DNA from: Dehalogenimonas sp. THU2
Lineage (GTDB): Bacteria; Chloroflexota; Dehalococcoidia; Dehalococcoidales; Dehalococcoidaceae
Assembly: GCF_039749495.1 (NCBI RefSeq)
Contig: NZ_JBDLLU010000003.1
Location: forward strand, 92,967-156,966
DNA: 64,000 bases
Reading direction: 5' to 3'
Shown here: positions 26,136-34,800 of the stretch, one piece after another
Layout: each line of letters starts with the position of its first letter
Numbering within the stretch: position 1 is the stretch's first letter
Translations under genes and position numbers: made by a program
Notes under the pieces: generated by a model
The model's input: only the letters and a program-made list of their open reading frames with translations
Databases searched by the model: none
What the model was told of the DNA's origin: nothing

Positions 26136-26172
26136 GTGCCCCCTCACCTAACCTCTCCCCGTTGGGGAGAGG
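26136..26172. repeat. Dispersed hairpin repeat, copy 1
   Basis: The 37-base segment starting GTGCCCCCTCACCTAACC is identical to 37884-37920. It ends in a 9-bp hairpin CCTCTCCCC-GTT-GGGGAGAGG. A degenerate relative lies at 52793-52853. Confidence 0.75.
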
Positions 26173-26245
26173 AATTCAGACGGGACCCTTGCCTTTTTAC
26201 CGTTCGTGGCGTAAATTAGGGCGGATATAGGAAGGGTGGACTTAC

Positions 26246-26827
26246 ATGATCTCAAGTCTCAGGGGTAAAGTGGAACTGCTGGGCGCGGACTGGGCGGTGG
26301 TAGGCGTGGGGGGGATCGGTTACAAGGTGTTCATGTCCACGGCCACGTTGTCGCAGATACAGAACGCGTCTGAGGTGAAGCTGTTCACTCACCTGCAGGT
26401 CAGGGAAGACGCGCTGACGCTTTATGGTTTTACCACTTTTGAAGAACTTGGGATATTTGAGACCATGCTGGATGTCTCCGGCATCGGCGCTAAGCTGGCG
26501 CTGGGGTTGTTGTCCGCCTTCAGAGCCGGGGATCTGGCCACCATCATCGCTACCGGCAACGTGGACATGCTATGCACCGTACCGGGTGTGGGAAAGAAAA
26601 CGGCGGCGCGTATCGTCCTGGAACTCAAGGACAAGATATCCAAAAACTGGGCGGCGACACCGCTGGGAACTGCCGGGGCGGCTGACGGTGAGGTGCTGGC
26701 GGTGTTGACCTCCCTCGGTTATACAGGCGCTGAGGCGGCCAGGGCGGTGGTCAATCTGCCGAAGGATGTCGACTTATCGCTCGAAGACAAGATAAAGATG
26801 GCATTGGCGGGGCTGGGCGGGGGGTAG
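26246..26827 (+). CDS. ruvA: Holliday junction branch migration protein RuvA
   Basis: RuvA binds Holliday junctions as a tetramer and loads RuvB. The 193-residue protein begins MISSLRGKV, has the OB-fold domain I and two helix-hairpin-helix motifs (LDVSGIGAKLALGLL and TVPGVGKKTAARIVLELKDKI) plus the C-terminal three-helix domain III (LTSLGYTGAEAARAV). The ATG at 26246 has GGAAGGG upstream. RuvC is encoded 18 kb away and no ruvB is visible. Confidence 0.95.
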   Translation: MISSLRGKVELLGADWAVVGVGGIGYKVFMSTATLSQIQNASEVKLFTHLQVREDALTLYGFTTFEELGIFETMLDVSGIGAKLALGLLSAFRAGDLATIIATGNVDMLCTVPGVGKKTAARIVLELKDKISKNWAATPLGTAGAADGEVLAVLTSLGYTGAEAARAVVNLPKDVDLSLEDKIKMALAGLGGG

Positions 26828-26830
26828 CCT

Positions 26831-26847
26831 AGTTACTAGTTAATAGT
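26831..26847. repeat. Left flank inverted repeat of the four-helix-bundle cassette
   Basis: AGTTACTAGT and TTAATAGT occur here, and their reverse complements ACTAGTAACT and ACTATTAA occur at 27248-27276 on the other side of the gene. The pair makes an imperfect inverted-repeat frame around a single small gene. Confidence 0.55.
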
Positions 26848-26871
26848 CAATAGTTGATAGTTGAGAGGTGT

Positions 26872-27237
26872 ATGGCTAGTTTCGAGAGGTTTGAAGATAT
26901 TGAAGCTTGGAAAAGGGCTCGTCACCTTTCCAAAGCTGTTTATGATGTTTCGAATAGCAATGCCTTTGCCAGGGATTATGGCCTGCGCGACCAGATACGA
27001 AGAGCTGTTGTTTCCATAATGTCGAATATTGCGGAAGGGTTCGAACGGGGCGGAAATCGTGAATTCATTCAGTATCTGTTCATCGCCAGGGGGTCGGCCG
27101 CTGAAGTTCAGGCACAATTATATATCGCTTTGGACGCGGAGTATATAACCCAAGAGCAGTTCACACAGCTTTACGATATGGGAAGCGATATTACGCGCAT
27201 AATAACAGGGTTGATTCGCTATCTGAAAACATGTTAA
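26872..27237 (+). CDS. Four-helix-bundle protein (S23/IVP family)
   Basis: The 121-residue protein starts MASFERFEDIEAWKRARHLS and has the family core RDYGLRDQIRRAVVSIMSNIAEGFERG. Related proteins are encoded by intervening sequences in 23S rRNA genes and by small stand-alone cassettes; their cellular role is unknown. I chose the ATG at 26872, with GAGAGGTG upstream, over an upstream in-frame start at 26854. It is 45 bases after ruvA, flanked by inverted repeats rather than rRNA, which suggests a mobile or formerly mobile cassette. Confidence 0.85.
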   Translation: MASFERFEDIEAWKRARHLSKAVYDVSNSNAFARDYGLRDQIRRAVVSIMSNIAEGFERGGNREFIQYLFIARGSAAEVQAQLYIALDAEYITQEQFTQLYDMGSDITRIITGLIRYLKTC

Positions 27238-27247
27238 CAGATCAACT

Positions 27248-27276
27248 ACTAGTAACTGGAAACTATGAACTATTAA
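27248..27276. repeat. Right flank inverted repeat of the four-helix-bundle cassette
   Basis: ACTAGTAACT (27248-27257) and ACTATTAA (27269-27276) are the reverse complements of elements at 26831-26847. Confidence 0.55.
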
Positions 27277-27292
27277 CTTATCGGAGATCAGT

Positions 27293-27484
27293 ATGACGCA
27301 TCATGAAACATGCAGCCGGTGCGGCGGATCCGGGGAAATCGCCTGCCAGTCATGCCGCGGGACGGGTAAAGTGGTGCAGCCGGGCAGTTATGGGAGTGAA
27401 CGGGTTTGTACATCGTGCGGCGGCAACGGCAAGGATAAGTGCCATGCCTGTGGGGGCAGCGGGACGGTTAAGCTGGACGACTAG
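27293..27484 (+). CDS. Stand-alone DnaJ-type zinc-finger protein (63 residues)
   Basis: The protein is little more than a DnaJ central domain: four CxxCxGxG-like repeats, CSRCGGSG, CQSCRGTG, CTSCGGNG and CHACGGSG, at residues 7-57, enough for two zinc sites. There is no J domain or C-terminal substrate-binding region. Such mini-proteins act as zinc or redox helpers in some systems; here the partner is unknown. ATG at 27293 follows CGGAGATC. It lies 55 bases after the four-helix-bundle gene. Confidence 0.75.
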   Translation: MTHHETCSRCGGSGEIACQSCRGTGKVVQPGSYGSERVCTSCGGNGKDKCHACGGSGTVKLDD

Positions 27485-27542
27485 CTTCGATTGTTTCCGG
27501 AAGCAGGTTACTAATGCGCGGGATCCTTAAATCCCCCTTAGT

Positions 27543-27561
27543 CCCCCTTTTTCAAAGGGGG
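27543..27561. repeat. Hairpin CCCCCTTT-TTC-AAAGGGGG
   Basis: A perfect 8-bp stem with a 3-base loop lies between the zinc-finger gene and the convergent GyrI-like gene. It resembles a widespread intergenic repeat and may double as a terminator, although no T-run follows it. Confidence 0.5.
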
Positions 27562-27619
27562 AAAAGAAACGGCGGCTTTTATTCTGTGTTTTTTGTTTCC
27601 GTCGGTTTTAGGGGGTACG

Positions 27620-28234
27620 TTATTTTACCGGTTGACGGATGATGGTTTTCCATTTGTCCGGGGCTGTCCGGCGGGGGTCGGAAAGATAGATTTCGTGGTG
27701 TTTTTGTATTTGACCGTCGAACGATAGTCCGGCGTCGTGGATGAAGGCGTGCAGTTTCAGGATGTTCGGGCCTTCCTCGGAGTAGGGACCGATGTGCATT
27801 ATCTGGGCGGCTTTGCCTTCGGCAAGTGATTCGAACTTCACCTTGCCGATAGCGGCGGGGTTTTTCTTGCGCCGTACCTCATCAATGGCTTTTTCGACCA
27901 TCGCGGCTGTTATGAACTCCGGATGCATGATCATGTAAGTCCATTGCCACCGGTCGCGACGGCCTTCCAGGAAATCGGTCATATCGTCGGACCACCACAG
28001 ACCTTCCAACGGCATTACACCGTAATCTATGCCCTGTTCTTTTTTGACCGTGAATTTGAGGGTGTAGGCCACGGGGTAGAGCGTTTCGATGGCAGCGACA
28101 GCCTCGGGTCCATCTGGCTGGCCCCGGCCGTCGATCATCAGATAGTTCATCGGTGGCACATCGACAATAACCGGCTCCTTTTGCGGCGGATTGAAGAGGT
28201 GTTTTAGTTCTTTTTTCAGATCCAGTTTATCCAC
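27620..28234 (-). CDS. GyrI-like small-molecule-binding domain protein
   Basis: The 204-residue protein matches the GyrI-like (SOUL-fold) family of COG4832 type: it has VPPMNYLMIDGRGQPDG near residues 26-42, a GLWW segment and the late IGPYSEEGPNILKLHAFI block. Relatives bind or hydrolyse small cyclic compounds or act as stand-alone sensor domains. There is no DNA-binding domain. AAAGGAAAT precedes the ATG. The neighbours give no clear functional clue. Confidence 0.82.
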   Translation of the reverse strand: MDKLDLKKELKHLFNPPQKEPVIVDVPPMNYLMIDGRGQPDGPEAVAAIETLYPVAYTLKFTVKKEQGIDYGVMPLEGLWWSDDMTDFLEGRRDRWQWTYMIMHPEFITAAMVEKAIDEVRRKKNPAAIGKVKFESLAEGKAAQIMHIGPYSEEGPNILKLHAFIHDAGLSFDGQIQKHHEIYLSDPRRTAPDKWKTIIRQPVK

Positions 28235-28410
28235 GGTATTTCCTTTCGATCAGTTTCGAACGCACTATAAGTATAATCTCTCTTGTTAGTGGAGAGTCAA
28301 GGGGTCTGAACGGGATTATTATTCTCCGAAAATGGCAGGATAGCGCCGCAGGGTTATGGATTATTCCCGTTGGCTACCCGGGTGCTATATCTTTTGGTCT
28401 AGTCAGTCTA

Positions 28411-28439
28411 TTGATTAAAGACCAGATATATACTACAAT
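28411..28439 (+). promoter_or_regulatory. Promoter of the second two-component system
   Basis: TTGATT (28411-28416) and TACAAT (28434-28439) are spaced by 17 bases, placing the start near 28446, ahead of the ATG at 28480. TGGTCT (28395-28400) and AGACCA (28419-28424) form an inverted repeat across the -35 box and could be an operator. Confidence 0.55.
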
Positions 28440-28479
28440 TCGACGAAGGGCAGAACTGTGTCCTGAAGCGAGGAATTTG

Positions 28480-29178
28480 ATGGCCAAAACACGTATTTTG
28501 ATAGCCGATGATCACGCGGTACTTCGCGAAGGCATGCGCCGGCTCCTGGAACAGGAAAAAGACCTGGAGGTAGTTGGGGAGGCTTCTGACGGCGAAGAAG
28601 CGGTCAGTTTCGTCGATGAACTTAAACCGGACGTAGTCCTTATGGACATCGTCATGCCCAAGCTGACCGGCGTCGAGGCTACCAAACTCATCAAGAAGGT
28701 CAATCCGTCCACGTGTATCCTGATCCTGACGGCTTATTCCGATATCCGCTATATCCTGGGATTGCTGGAGGCCGGGGCTTCCGGTTATCTGCTCAAGAGC
28801 GCCCGCGCCGATGAGATCGTCGGTGCTATCCGGGCTGTCCGCAGCGGCGAATCCGTGCTGGACTCCATGGCCACCCGGAAACTTCTGGAGCGCGTGGTCA
28901 GCCTGTCCAAAGAAGCTCCGGAAGATAAGGGGCGCGGGCAACTGTCACCCCGTGAGATCGAGATTCTGCGCCTGGCTGCCCGCGGTATGAGCAACCGCGA
29001 TATTGCCGAGAAACTGACACTTTCCATGCGCACCGTGAAGGCTCATCTGTCCAATATCTTCAACAAGATGCGCTGCTCCTGCCGTACAGAAGCCATCGTC
29101 AAGGGATTCCGCGAGGGTTATGTGACGCTGGAAGACGTACCGCAGGGTATCGAAAATTATGAAAAAGAAAAAATCTAA
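28480..29178 (+). CDS. NarL/LuxR-family response regulator (second system)
   Basis: The 232-residue protein begins MAKTRILIADDHAVLREG and has the phosphoacceptor Asp in VVLMDIVMP (about residue 56) plus a C-terminal LuxR HTH with LSPREIEILRLAARGMSNRDI. I chose ATG at 28480 because GAGGAA lies just upstream and the promoter occupies the region where longer starts would fall. It overlaps the downstream kinase gene by 20 bases. It is clearly a paralogue of the regulator at 8.3-8.9 kb. Confidence 0.93.
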   Translation: MAKTRILIADDHAVLREGMRRLLEQEKDLEVVGEASDGEEAVSFVDELKPDVVLMDIVMPKLTGVEATKLIKKVNPSTCILILTAYSDIRYILGLLEAGASGYLLKSARADEIVGAIRAVRSGESVLDSMATRKLLERVVSLSKEAPEDKGRGQLSPREIEILRLAARGMSNRDIAEKLTLSMRTVKAHLSNIFNKMRCSCRTEAIVKGFREGYVTLEDVPQGIENYEKEKI

Positions 29179-30268
29179 CCTGCCTGATCAGGATTACCGC
29201 TACCTTTTCGAGAACGCCTCTGACGCCATCTGGGTACAGGACCTTGAAGGTCGCATTCTTTACGCCAATCGGGCGGCGGAGCGGCTGACAGGCTACGAGC
29301 CCGAAACCCTGATCAGCAAGGACGTCCTTAAATTCTTGCCCGACGCGCATTCTCACGATATCGCCCGGGAGGTGCGGCGGAGGCTTTTAGCCGGTGAGGA
29401 ATTTCATCAGCCCTACGAGCAGCGTATCGTCCGGCGTGACGGCACCGTGGCAATCTGGCGCATGGCCACCAGCCTGGTGGTCAGCGAAGGCGATATCAAG
29501 GGTTTCCAGCATATTGCCCGCGACGTCACCGCCGAGCGCCAGCTCCAGGACAATATGCGCTACTATGTCCAAGAGGTCATCCGGGCCCAGGAGGATGAAC
29601 GCAAGCGTGTCGCCCGTGAATTGCATGATGAAGTATCGCCGTCGTTATTACTACTGATTCAGCGTATCGATGCCATCGTCTCCAACAGCCGCCTGAAGCT
29701 TTCCGACGGTATGAAGCAGAAGATGGAAGACCTCAGGGTGCAGACGGTGGAAGCGTTGGAAAGCACCCGGCGGATCGCCCAGGATCTGCGGCCGCGCATC
29801 CTCGATGACCTCGGCCTGATTCCCGCACTTGAGTGGATGGCTGATAATCTCATCAAGAAGCAGGGAATCGAGGCCAGGGTGATGGTCAAGGGGCAGGAGC
29901 AGGCGCTGTCCAGTGAGGTTCAACTTCTGCTTTTCCGCATCGTCCAGGAGGCGCCCAACAACATTCGCAAGCATTCGGAAGCGTCACAGGTGGAGATCAC
30001 GGTGACCTACGGCGTCGAAAAAACTGTCGTGTCTATCGCGGACAACGGCAAGGGTTTCTCGTTGCCGCAACGGGTCAGCGACCTGGCTGCCATGGGTAAG
30101 CTGGGACTGGCCGGCATGCAGGAACGAGCGCAATTGATCGGCGGTCATATCAGCTTGAAGAGCGACCCCGGTCACGGCACGGTGGTCACTATCGAGGTGC
30201 CCAACCAGGGAAATCTTTGTGAAATGCCGTCCGCGGCGCGGGAATTGGAATCCCGGCTCAGACACTGA
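29159..30268 (+). CDS. Soluble PAS-containing NarL-type histidine kinase
   Basis: The 369-residue protein has an N-terminal PAS domain (residues 14-130, with YANRAAERLTGYEPE), then a HisKA_3 region with RAQEDERKRVARELHDE (His in ELHDE near residue 158) and an HATPase domain (VQEAPNNIRKHSEAS, ADNGKGFSL, GLAGMQERA). No membrane segment is present, so it senses a cytoplasmic signal. It overlaps the response regulator by 20 bases and should be its cognate kinase. Confidence 0.92.
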   Translation: MKKKKSNLPDQDYRYLFENASDAIWVQDLEGRILYANRAAERLTGYEPETLISKDVLKFLPDAHSHDIAREVRRRLLAGEEFHQPYEQRIVRRDGTVAIWRMATSLVVSEGDIKGFQHIARDVTAERQLQDNMRYYVQEVIRAQEDERKRVARELHDEVSPSLLLLIQRIDAIVSNSRLKLSDGMKQKMEDLRVQTVEALESTRRIAQDLRPRILDDLGLIPALEWMADNLIKKQGIEARVMVKGQEQALSSEVQLLLFRIVQEAPNNIRKHSEASQVEITVTYGVEKTVVSIADNGKGFSLPQRVSDLAAMGKLGLAGMQERAQLIGGHISLKSDPGHGTVVTIEVPNQGNLCEMPSAARELESRLRH

Positions 30269-30406
30269 ACGAATTCCAGGATCAAGGCTATCAGGAACCG
30301 GCATGAGGTTACTAATACTACCAACTTAAATACTACAAATACGTTACCGTACGCTGGGGGAATTCTAAATCGCCCGTCCCTAATGTTAATCATTGCCAAT
30401 CAAATC

Positions 30407-30440
30407 AGATTGCCACGCGCCGGCCGGCGCTCGCAATGAC
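30407..30440. repeat. Dispersed imperfect palindrome (GATTGCCAC...GCAATGAC type)
   Basis: The segment has a 14-bp perfect core palindrome GCGCCGGCCGGCGC (30417-30430), flanked by ATTGC and GCAAT arms. Sequences of the form GTCATTGCGAG...GCAATC recur between genes of many bacteria, so this is probably one copy of a dispersed intergenic family. Confidence 0.6.
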
Positions 30441-30498
30441 ATAACCTGTTTGGATTTTGCAGGGTGCAAAGAGCTTTACCAAACAAGCACCAATGACC

Positions 30499-30534
30499 AA
30501 ATCCCGGTAACAATGCAGTTTGTTACCGGGATTT
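30499..30534. terminator. Hairpin downstream of hisI
   Basis: A perfect 15-bp stem (AAATCCCGGTAACAA / TTGTTACCGGGATTT) with a 6-base loop lies 26 bases beyond the hisI stop. No clear T-run follows on the minus strand, but its position suits termination or mRNA protection. Confidence 0.5.
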
Positions 30535-30559
30535 GCTATAAGTGATTCTTGAACAGCAG

Positions 30560-30910
30560 TTAGGCGGCGGTGGCGGCGACGCATTCCAGGGTCAGCGGCT
30601 CGTAAAAGCAGCTTACCTCGCCGGTGTGGCAGGTGGGGCCCATGGGTTCGGCCTTGACCAGTATGGCGTCGTTGTCGCAATCCAGCCAGACTTCCTTGAC
30701 CATGAGCTTGTTGCCGGAAGTGGCGCCCTTATTCCAGAGTTCCTGGCGGGAGCGCGAATAGAACCAGACGCTGCCAGTGTTGAGTGTGAGTTCCGCGGAT
30801 TCCTTGTTCATGTAGCCCAGCATCAACACCTGACCGGTGTTGGCGTCCTGTACGATGGCGGCTACCAGCCCTTTATCATCCAATTTGAGACCTTTACCTT
30901 TGACTGCCAC
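30560..30910 (-). CDS. hisI: Phosphoribosyl-AMP cyclohydrolase
   Basis: HisI opens the purine ring of phosphoribosyl-AMP in histidine synthesis. The 116-residue protein has the family motifs [29 protein letters not shown] and the metal-binding CDNDAILVK, plus [12 protein letters not shown], with Cys residues for Zn2+. It is the monofunctional form without a HisE domain. It starts at GTG, with GGAGGAGA upstream, and follows hisA. Confidence 0.94.
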   Translation of the reverse strand: MAVKGKGLKLDDKGLVAAIVQDANTGQVLMLGYMNKESAELTLNTGSVWFYSRSRQELWNKGATSGNKLMVKEVWLDCDNDAILVKAEPMGPTCHTGEVSCFYEPLTLECVAATAA

Positions 30911-30975
30911 GATTGTTCTCTCCTCCGGTTATTCTCTTTTTATCGTATGTGACGAAATATAGGTGTCTTTGACGA

Positions 30976-31683
30976 TTACAATTCCAGCGCCTGCTTCAGA
31001 TCGATCGCACCAGTGTAGATGGACTTGCCCAGGATGGCGGCGGAGGCGCCGAGGAGTTTCAATATTTTAAGATGGCTAAGTCTGGCGATGCCGCCGGAGG
31101 CGATGACCGGGGTTTTGATGGCCTGAATCAGTTCGTACAACGCGGTGAAGTTAGGTTCGGTGAGGGTACCGTCACGGGAGATGTCGGTGAAGACGAAACG
31201 CCTGACACCCAGATCCATCATCTGCCGCGCGAAATCGATGACCGCCACGCCAGTCTCTTCCCGCCAGCCTTTGACCGCCATTTTACCGTTGCGGGCATCT
31301 AAAGAAACGACTATCGACTCACTGAAATTACGGCAGGCTTCCCGGACAAATTCCGGGTTCTCCACCGCCGCAGTGCCCAGCACCACCCGGTCGACGCCGG
31401 CTTTAAGCAGTTTCCGAACGCTTTCCATGTCCCGGATGCCGCCGCCCAATTGCACCGGCACCACGGCTGATTGAGCGATCTGGGAGATGATATCGAAGTT
31501 GACCATCTCGCCGTCCCTGGCGCCGTCCAGGTCAACCACATGAAGCCGCTGGGCGCCCATGGATTGCCACTTAAGGGCCACGTCCACCGGGCTGTCCGAA
31601 TAGACGGTTTCCTGTGCGTAATCGCCCTGGAAGAGCCGTACGCAGCGGCCGCCGCGGATGTCTATGGCGGGGATGATCTCGAT
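30976..31683 (-). CDS. hisA: ProFAR isomerase (HisA) with apparent AUC start codon
   Basis: HisA isomerises ProFAR in a TIM barrel. From the first standard start (GTG at 31587) the protein would lack beta-strand 1 and the catalytic Asp. The frame upstream encodes IEIIPAIDIRGGRCVRLFQG, the classical HisA N-terminus with Asp8, and is closed by TAA five codons further up. No ATG, GTG or TTG exists in that interval. An ATC at 31683, preceded by CGGAGAA at normal distance, occupies the place of the usual ATG. Length from there is 235 residues, normal for HisA; the second catalytic Asp is in VFTDISRDGTL. Confidence 0.88.
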   Translation of the reverse strand: MEIIPAIDIRGGRCVRLFQGDYAQETVYSDSPVDVALKWQSMGAQRLHVVDLDGARDGEMVNFDIISQIAQSAVVPVQLGGGIRDMESVRKLLKAGVDRVVLGTAAVENPEFVREACRNFSESIVVSLDARNGKMAVKGWREETGVAVIDFARQMMDLGVRRFVFTDISRDGTLTEPNFTALYELIQAIKTPVIASGGIARLSHLKILKLLGASAAILGKSIYTGAIDLKQALEL

Positions 31684-31719
31684 AGCTGTTCTCCGTTAAT
31701 TCCTGTTTTGGAAAAAGAT

Positions 31720-31728
31720 ATTATAACA
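31720..31728 (-). promoter_or_regulatory. Extended -10 promoter of hisA-hisI
   Basis: On the minus strand TGTTATAAT gives an extended -10 (TGn plus consensus TATAAT), 37 bases before the proposed ATC start. The -35 region is weak. Confidence 0.5.
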
Positions 31729-31805
31729 TTAAGCCCATCGACCGGCCAGTAGTTAAGCACTGTAACCAGCAACTTATTGTTGATAAGAACTATGGACACA
31801 AGGCG

Positions 31806-31811
31806 TATAAT
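31806..31811 (+). promoter_or_regulatory. -10 box upstream of the multi-PAS kinase
   Basis: A consensus TATAAT lies 63 bases before the ATG at 31875. A TTGATA is present upstream but 20 bases away, longer than usual. Confidence 0.35.
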
Positions 31812-31874
31812 GAATGGTATCGGCGTGATTTGAAAAAACAGACTGGTTTTAATAAATAGGTCAGGGTGGTTGAT

Positions 31875-34800
31875 ATGACAAATGAAAAATCACTAAATTC
31901 CGACAATCAGGGTTTATGGGGGATAATAAACAACGATCCTGACGGTAAAATCATAGTCGATAAAAAAGACATTGTGTTGTTTGCAAATCCAGCTGCCATG
32001 AGACTGTTCGAACGGGAAGCTGGGAAATTTGTCGGCCACAAATTCAAATATACAGCTATAACCGGCAAAGATGCCGAAATAGAATTCCTCAAAAAAGACG
32101 GGTCGGTGGGTCGTGCCGAAATGCGGTCTTCCGTTGCCACCTGGCAGGAGCAGGAGGTATTGCTCGTTTCGCTCCGGGATATAACCGGGCGGGGTTGGGT
32201 GGAAGAACTTCTTGACCGGAATGCCACACTATCAGTGGTTTTTGAGAGCACCCCGAACATCATGATGCTGGTGGATGAAGATGGGCGAGTCTTGGATATC
32301 AACCGCGCCGGAGTTGAGTTTGCCGGCAGGAGCAAGGAAGAACTGCTGGGTTTGCTGGGTGGTGACGTTTTCAATTGTCTGAATTCTTTCCACGGTAAAG
32401 GCTGCGGTAAGAACGCGGAGTGCGCCGATTGTCCGGTTCGTTCCAGGGTGATGCGGACGCTGGAAACGCAGGAACCAATATTCAATGAAGAAGGTGAGTT
32501 CGAAATAGAGCGGCATGGGGAAACAGTGAAGCTGCATATTTTAATATCCACCTCACTTATCAACATCTCTGGCGGGAAACAGGTACTGGTGACGATTACG
32601 GACATTACCGAACGCAAGACTTTAGAGCAAACCTTGCGGCTAGAGGATCAACGGTACCGTGAATTCTTCATGAATTCACCATTCGGTTATCAGTCTTTGG
32701 ATAATGAAGGACGCATCAAGGATGTCAACCAAGCGTGGCTCAACGGTCTGGGCTATTCCCGGGAAGAGGTCATCGGTAAATGGTTCGGCGATTTTTTGGC
32801 ACCCGAACAGGCTGATATTTTTCGCGAACGTTTTCCCAAGTTCAAAGCGGCTGGAAAAACCCACGCTGAGTTTTTAATGAAGCATAAGGATGGCTCCGTG
32901 ACGCTGGAGGCCATTGATGGCAAGGTAGCCTATGACCTGACTGGGGCTTTCAAACATACCCATTGTGTGTTGCAGGATGTCACTGAAGCCCGGCGGGCAG
33001 AAGCAATTATTCAACAAAGCCGTCAGAAATATCAGGCTTTATTTGAAAGCAGTGGTGATGCAGCTTTCGTCCATCAGCCGACCCCGGAAGGACTGCCTGG
33101 TGTTTTCCTGGAGGTGAACCAGGCTGCCTGTGCTTTATTGGGTTATACCAAAGCGGAGTTGCTGAAACTTGGTCCAAGGGACATTGTGGTCTGGGAAAAA
33201 GCCGGTGTAACTCCCCCGGATATCATGAAGAGACTGGAAACTGACAAGAAAGTCACCATGGAGTCAGCTTATCGTCATAAGGACGGGCACGAGATTCCTA
33301 TTGAAGTCGTTGTTCACAGGTTTGAGTTACTGGGGAAACCCGCGGTCTTAACCCTTGCCCGAGATATCACTGCGCGAAATAAAGCTGAACAACAGCTTAA
33401 AGCCAGTGAAGAAAAATATCGTCTGTTAACTGAACACATTCCCAGTGCGATCACCGTCCTCCAAAATGGGAAAATAGTGTTTGCTAATCCACAAGCGGGA
33501 CAGATAACAGGCTATTCTTCTGAAGAATTGTTCGAACTTGATATATTCAATCTAGTGCACCCGGAAGACAGGAACAGGGTACAAGAATTTCTCCGGTTGA
33601 GGATTCAGGGTAAAGAAGCCCCCGCTGCATATTCAATGCGGATCATTCGGAAAGATGGGGAAATTATCTGGTTGCGGCGTCGGATTGTGATGATTGAATG
33701 GCAAGATGCACCCGCGGTGTTGGCTTTGGATACTGATATTACCGTTAGGATCAAAGCTGAACAGTTATTAATGGAGAAAACTAACCAACTGGAACAATTC
33801 TTTAACAGCCCTATAGACCTATTGTCTATTTCTGATACTGCCGGGCACTTCATCCGCTTAAGCCATGCCTGGGAAAAGGTACTTGGTTATAAGTTAAAGG
33901 AATTAGAGGGTTTTCTTTTTCTGGAATTTGTTCACCCTGACGATATTGCTGCAACCGAAGAAGCAATGCGCTTATTAATGAAGCAGCATCAGGTCGTTGA
34001 TTTTGTAAATCGATACCGGCATAAGGATGGCAGCTACCGGTGGATACTATGGAATTCATCACCGGTGATGGATACGGTTTACTCCACAGCGTTGGACATT
34101 ACCGAGCAGAAAGAGGCTGAAGCAAGTTTAAAACAATCCGCTCAGGAATTGGAAAACCGCAACACTTTTATTCAGATGATAATTGATCAGTTGCCTATCG
34201 GTTTGGCGATCAACAATATCGCTGACGGGCGGGCTACTTACCATAACAGGAAATTTGAGGAAATTTACGGCTGGTCGAAAGAAGACATTACTGATATACA
34301 GACCTTTTTCGAGAAGGTTTATCCCGATCCTGTTTATCGACAGGCGATAATCAGCCGGGTGATGACTGATATCGAGAGCGGTGATCCTGTCCGGATGCAG
34401 TGGGGTGACATAGAAATTACAACCAAATCCGGTGAAAAGCGCGTCATCTTTGCCTCTAATATCCCTATACCAGACCAGGGTATCATGGTTTCCACCGTCA
34501 GAGACGTCACTGCTCAGAAAAGAGCGGAAAAAGAACTGATCCATACTCGTGACTTGATGAGGTATGTGATTGAGCATAATACCAGCGGTGTTGCAATTCA
34601 TGATAAAGATTTGAATTATATGTACGTCAGCCAGCGATATCTGGATGAGTATAAACTAACAGAACAAGAAATTATCGGTAGACATCATTATGAGGTCTTT
34701 CCTGACCTTCCAGACAAGTGGAAACTTATTCACCAAAGGGCACTGACGGGAGATGTCGTCAGTGCAAATGAAGACCCATATCTGAGAGATGACGGTTCTA

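Larger units (their letters stand above)
25484..26245. other. Repeat-rich intergenic region between 25.5 and 26.2 kb
   Basis: This 760-base stretch contains no convincing gene. It holds a 26-bp perfect palindrome, a second imperfect inverted repeat and a copy of a dispersed hairpin repeat, listed separately. Between them the DNA is AT-rich. A 67-codon minus-strand frame through the palindrome lacks coding character. Confidence 0.7.

Noticed and set aside
28411..28479. Longer N-terminus of the second response regulator
   Set aside because: This stretch holds the promoter, and the receiver fold begins at MAKTRILIADD with a good ribosome site.
30407..30534. CRISPR-like repeats after the second kinase
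   Set aside because: Only two unrelated palindromes are present, with no regular spacing or repeat identity.
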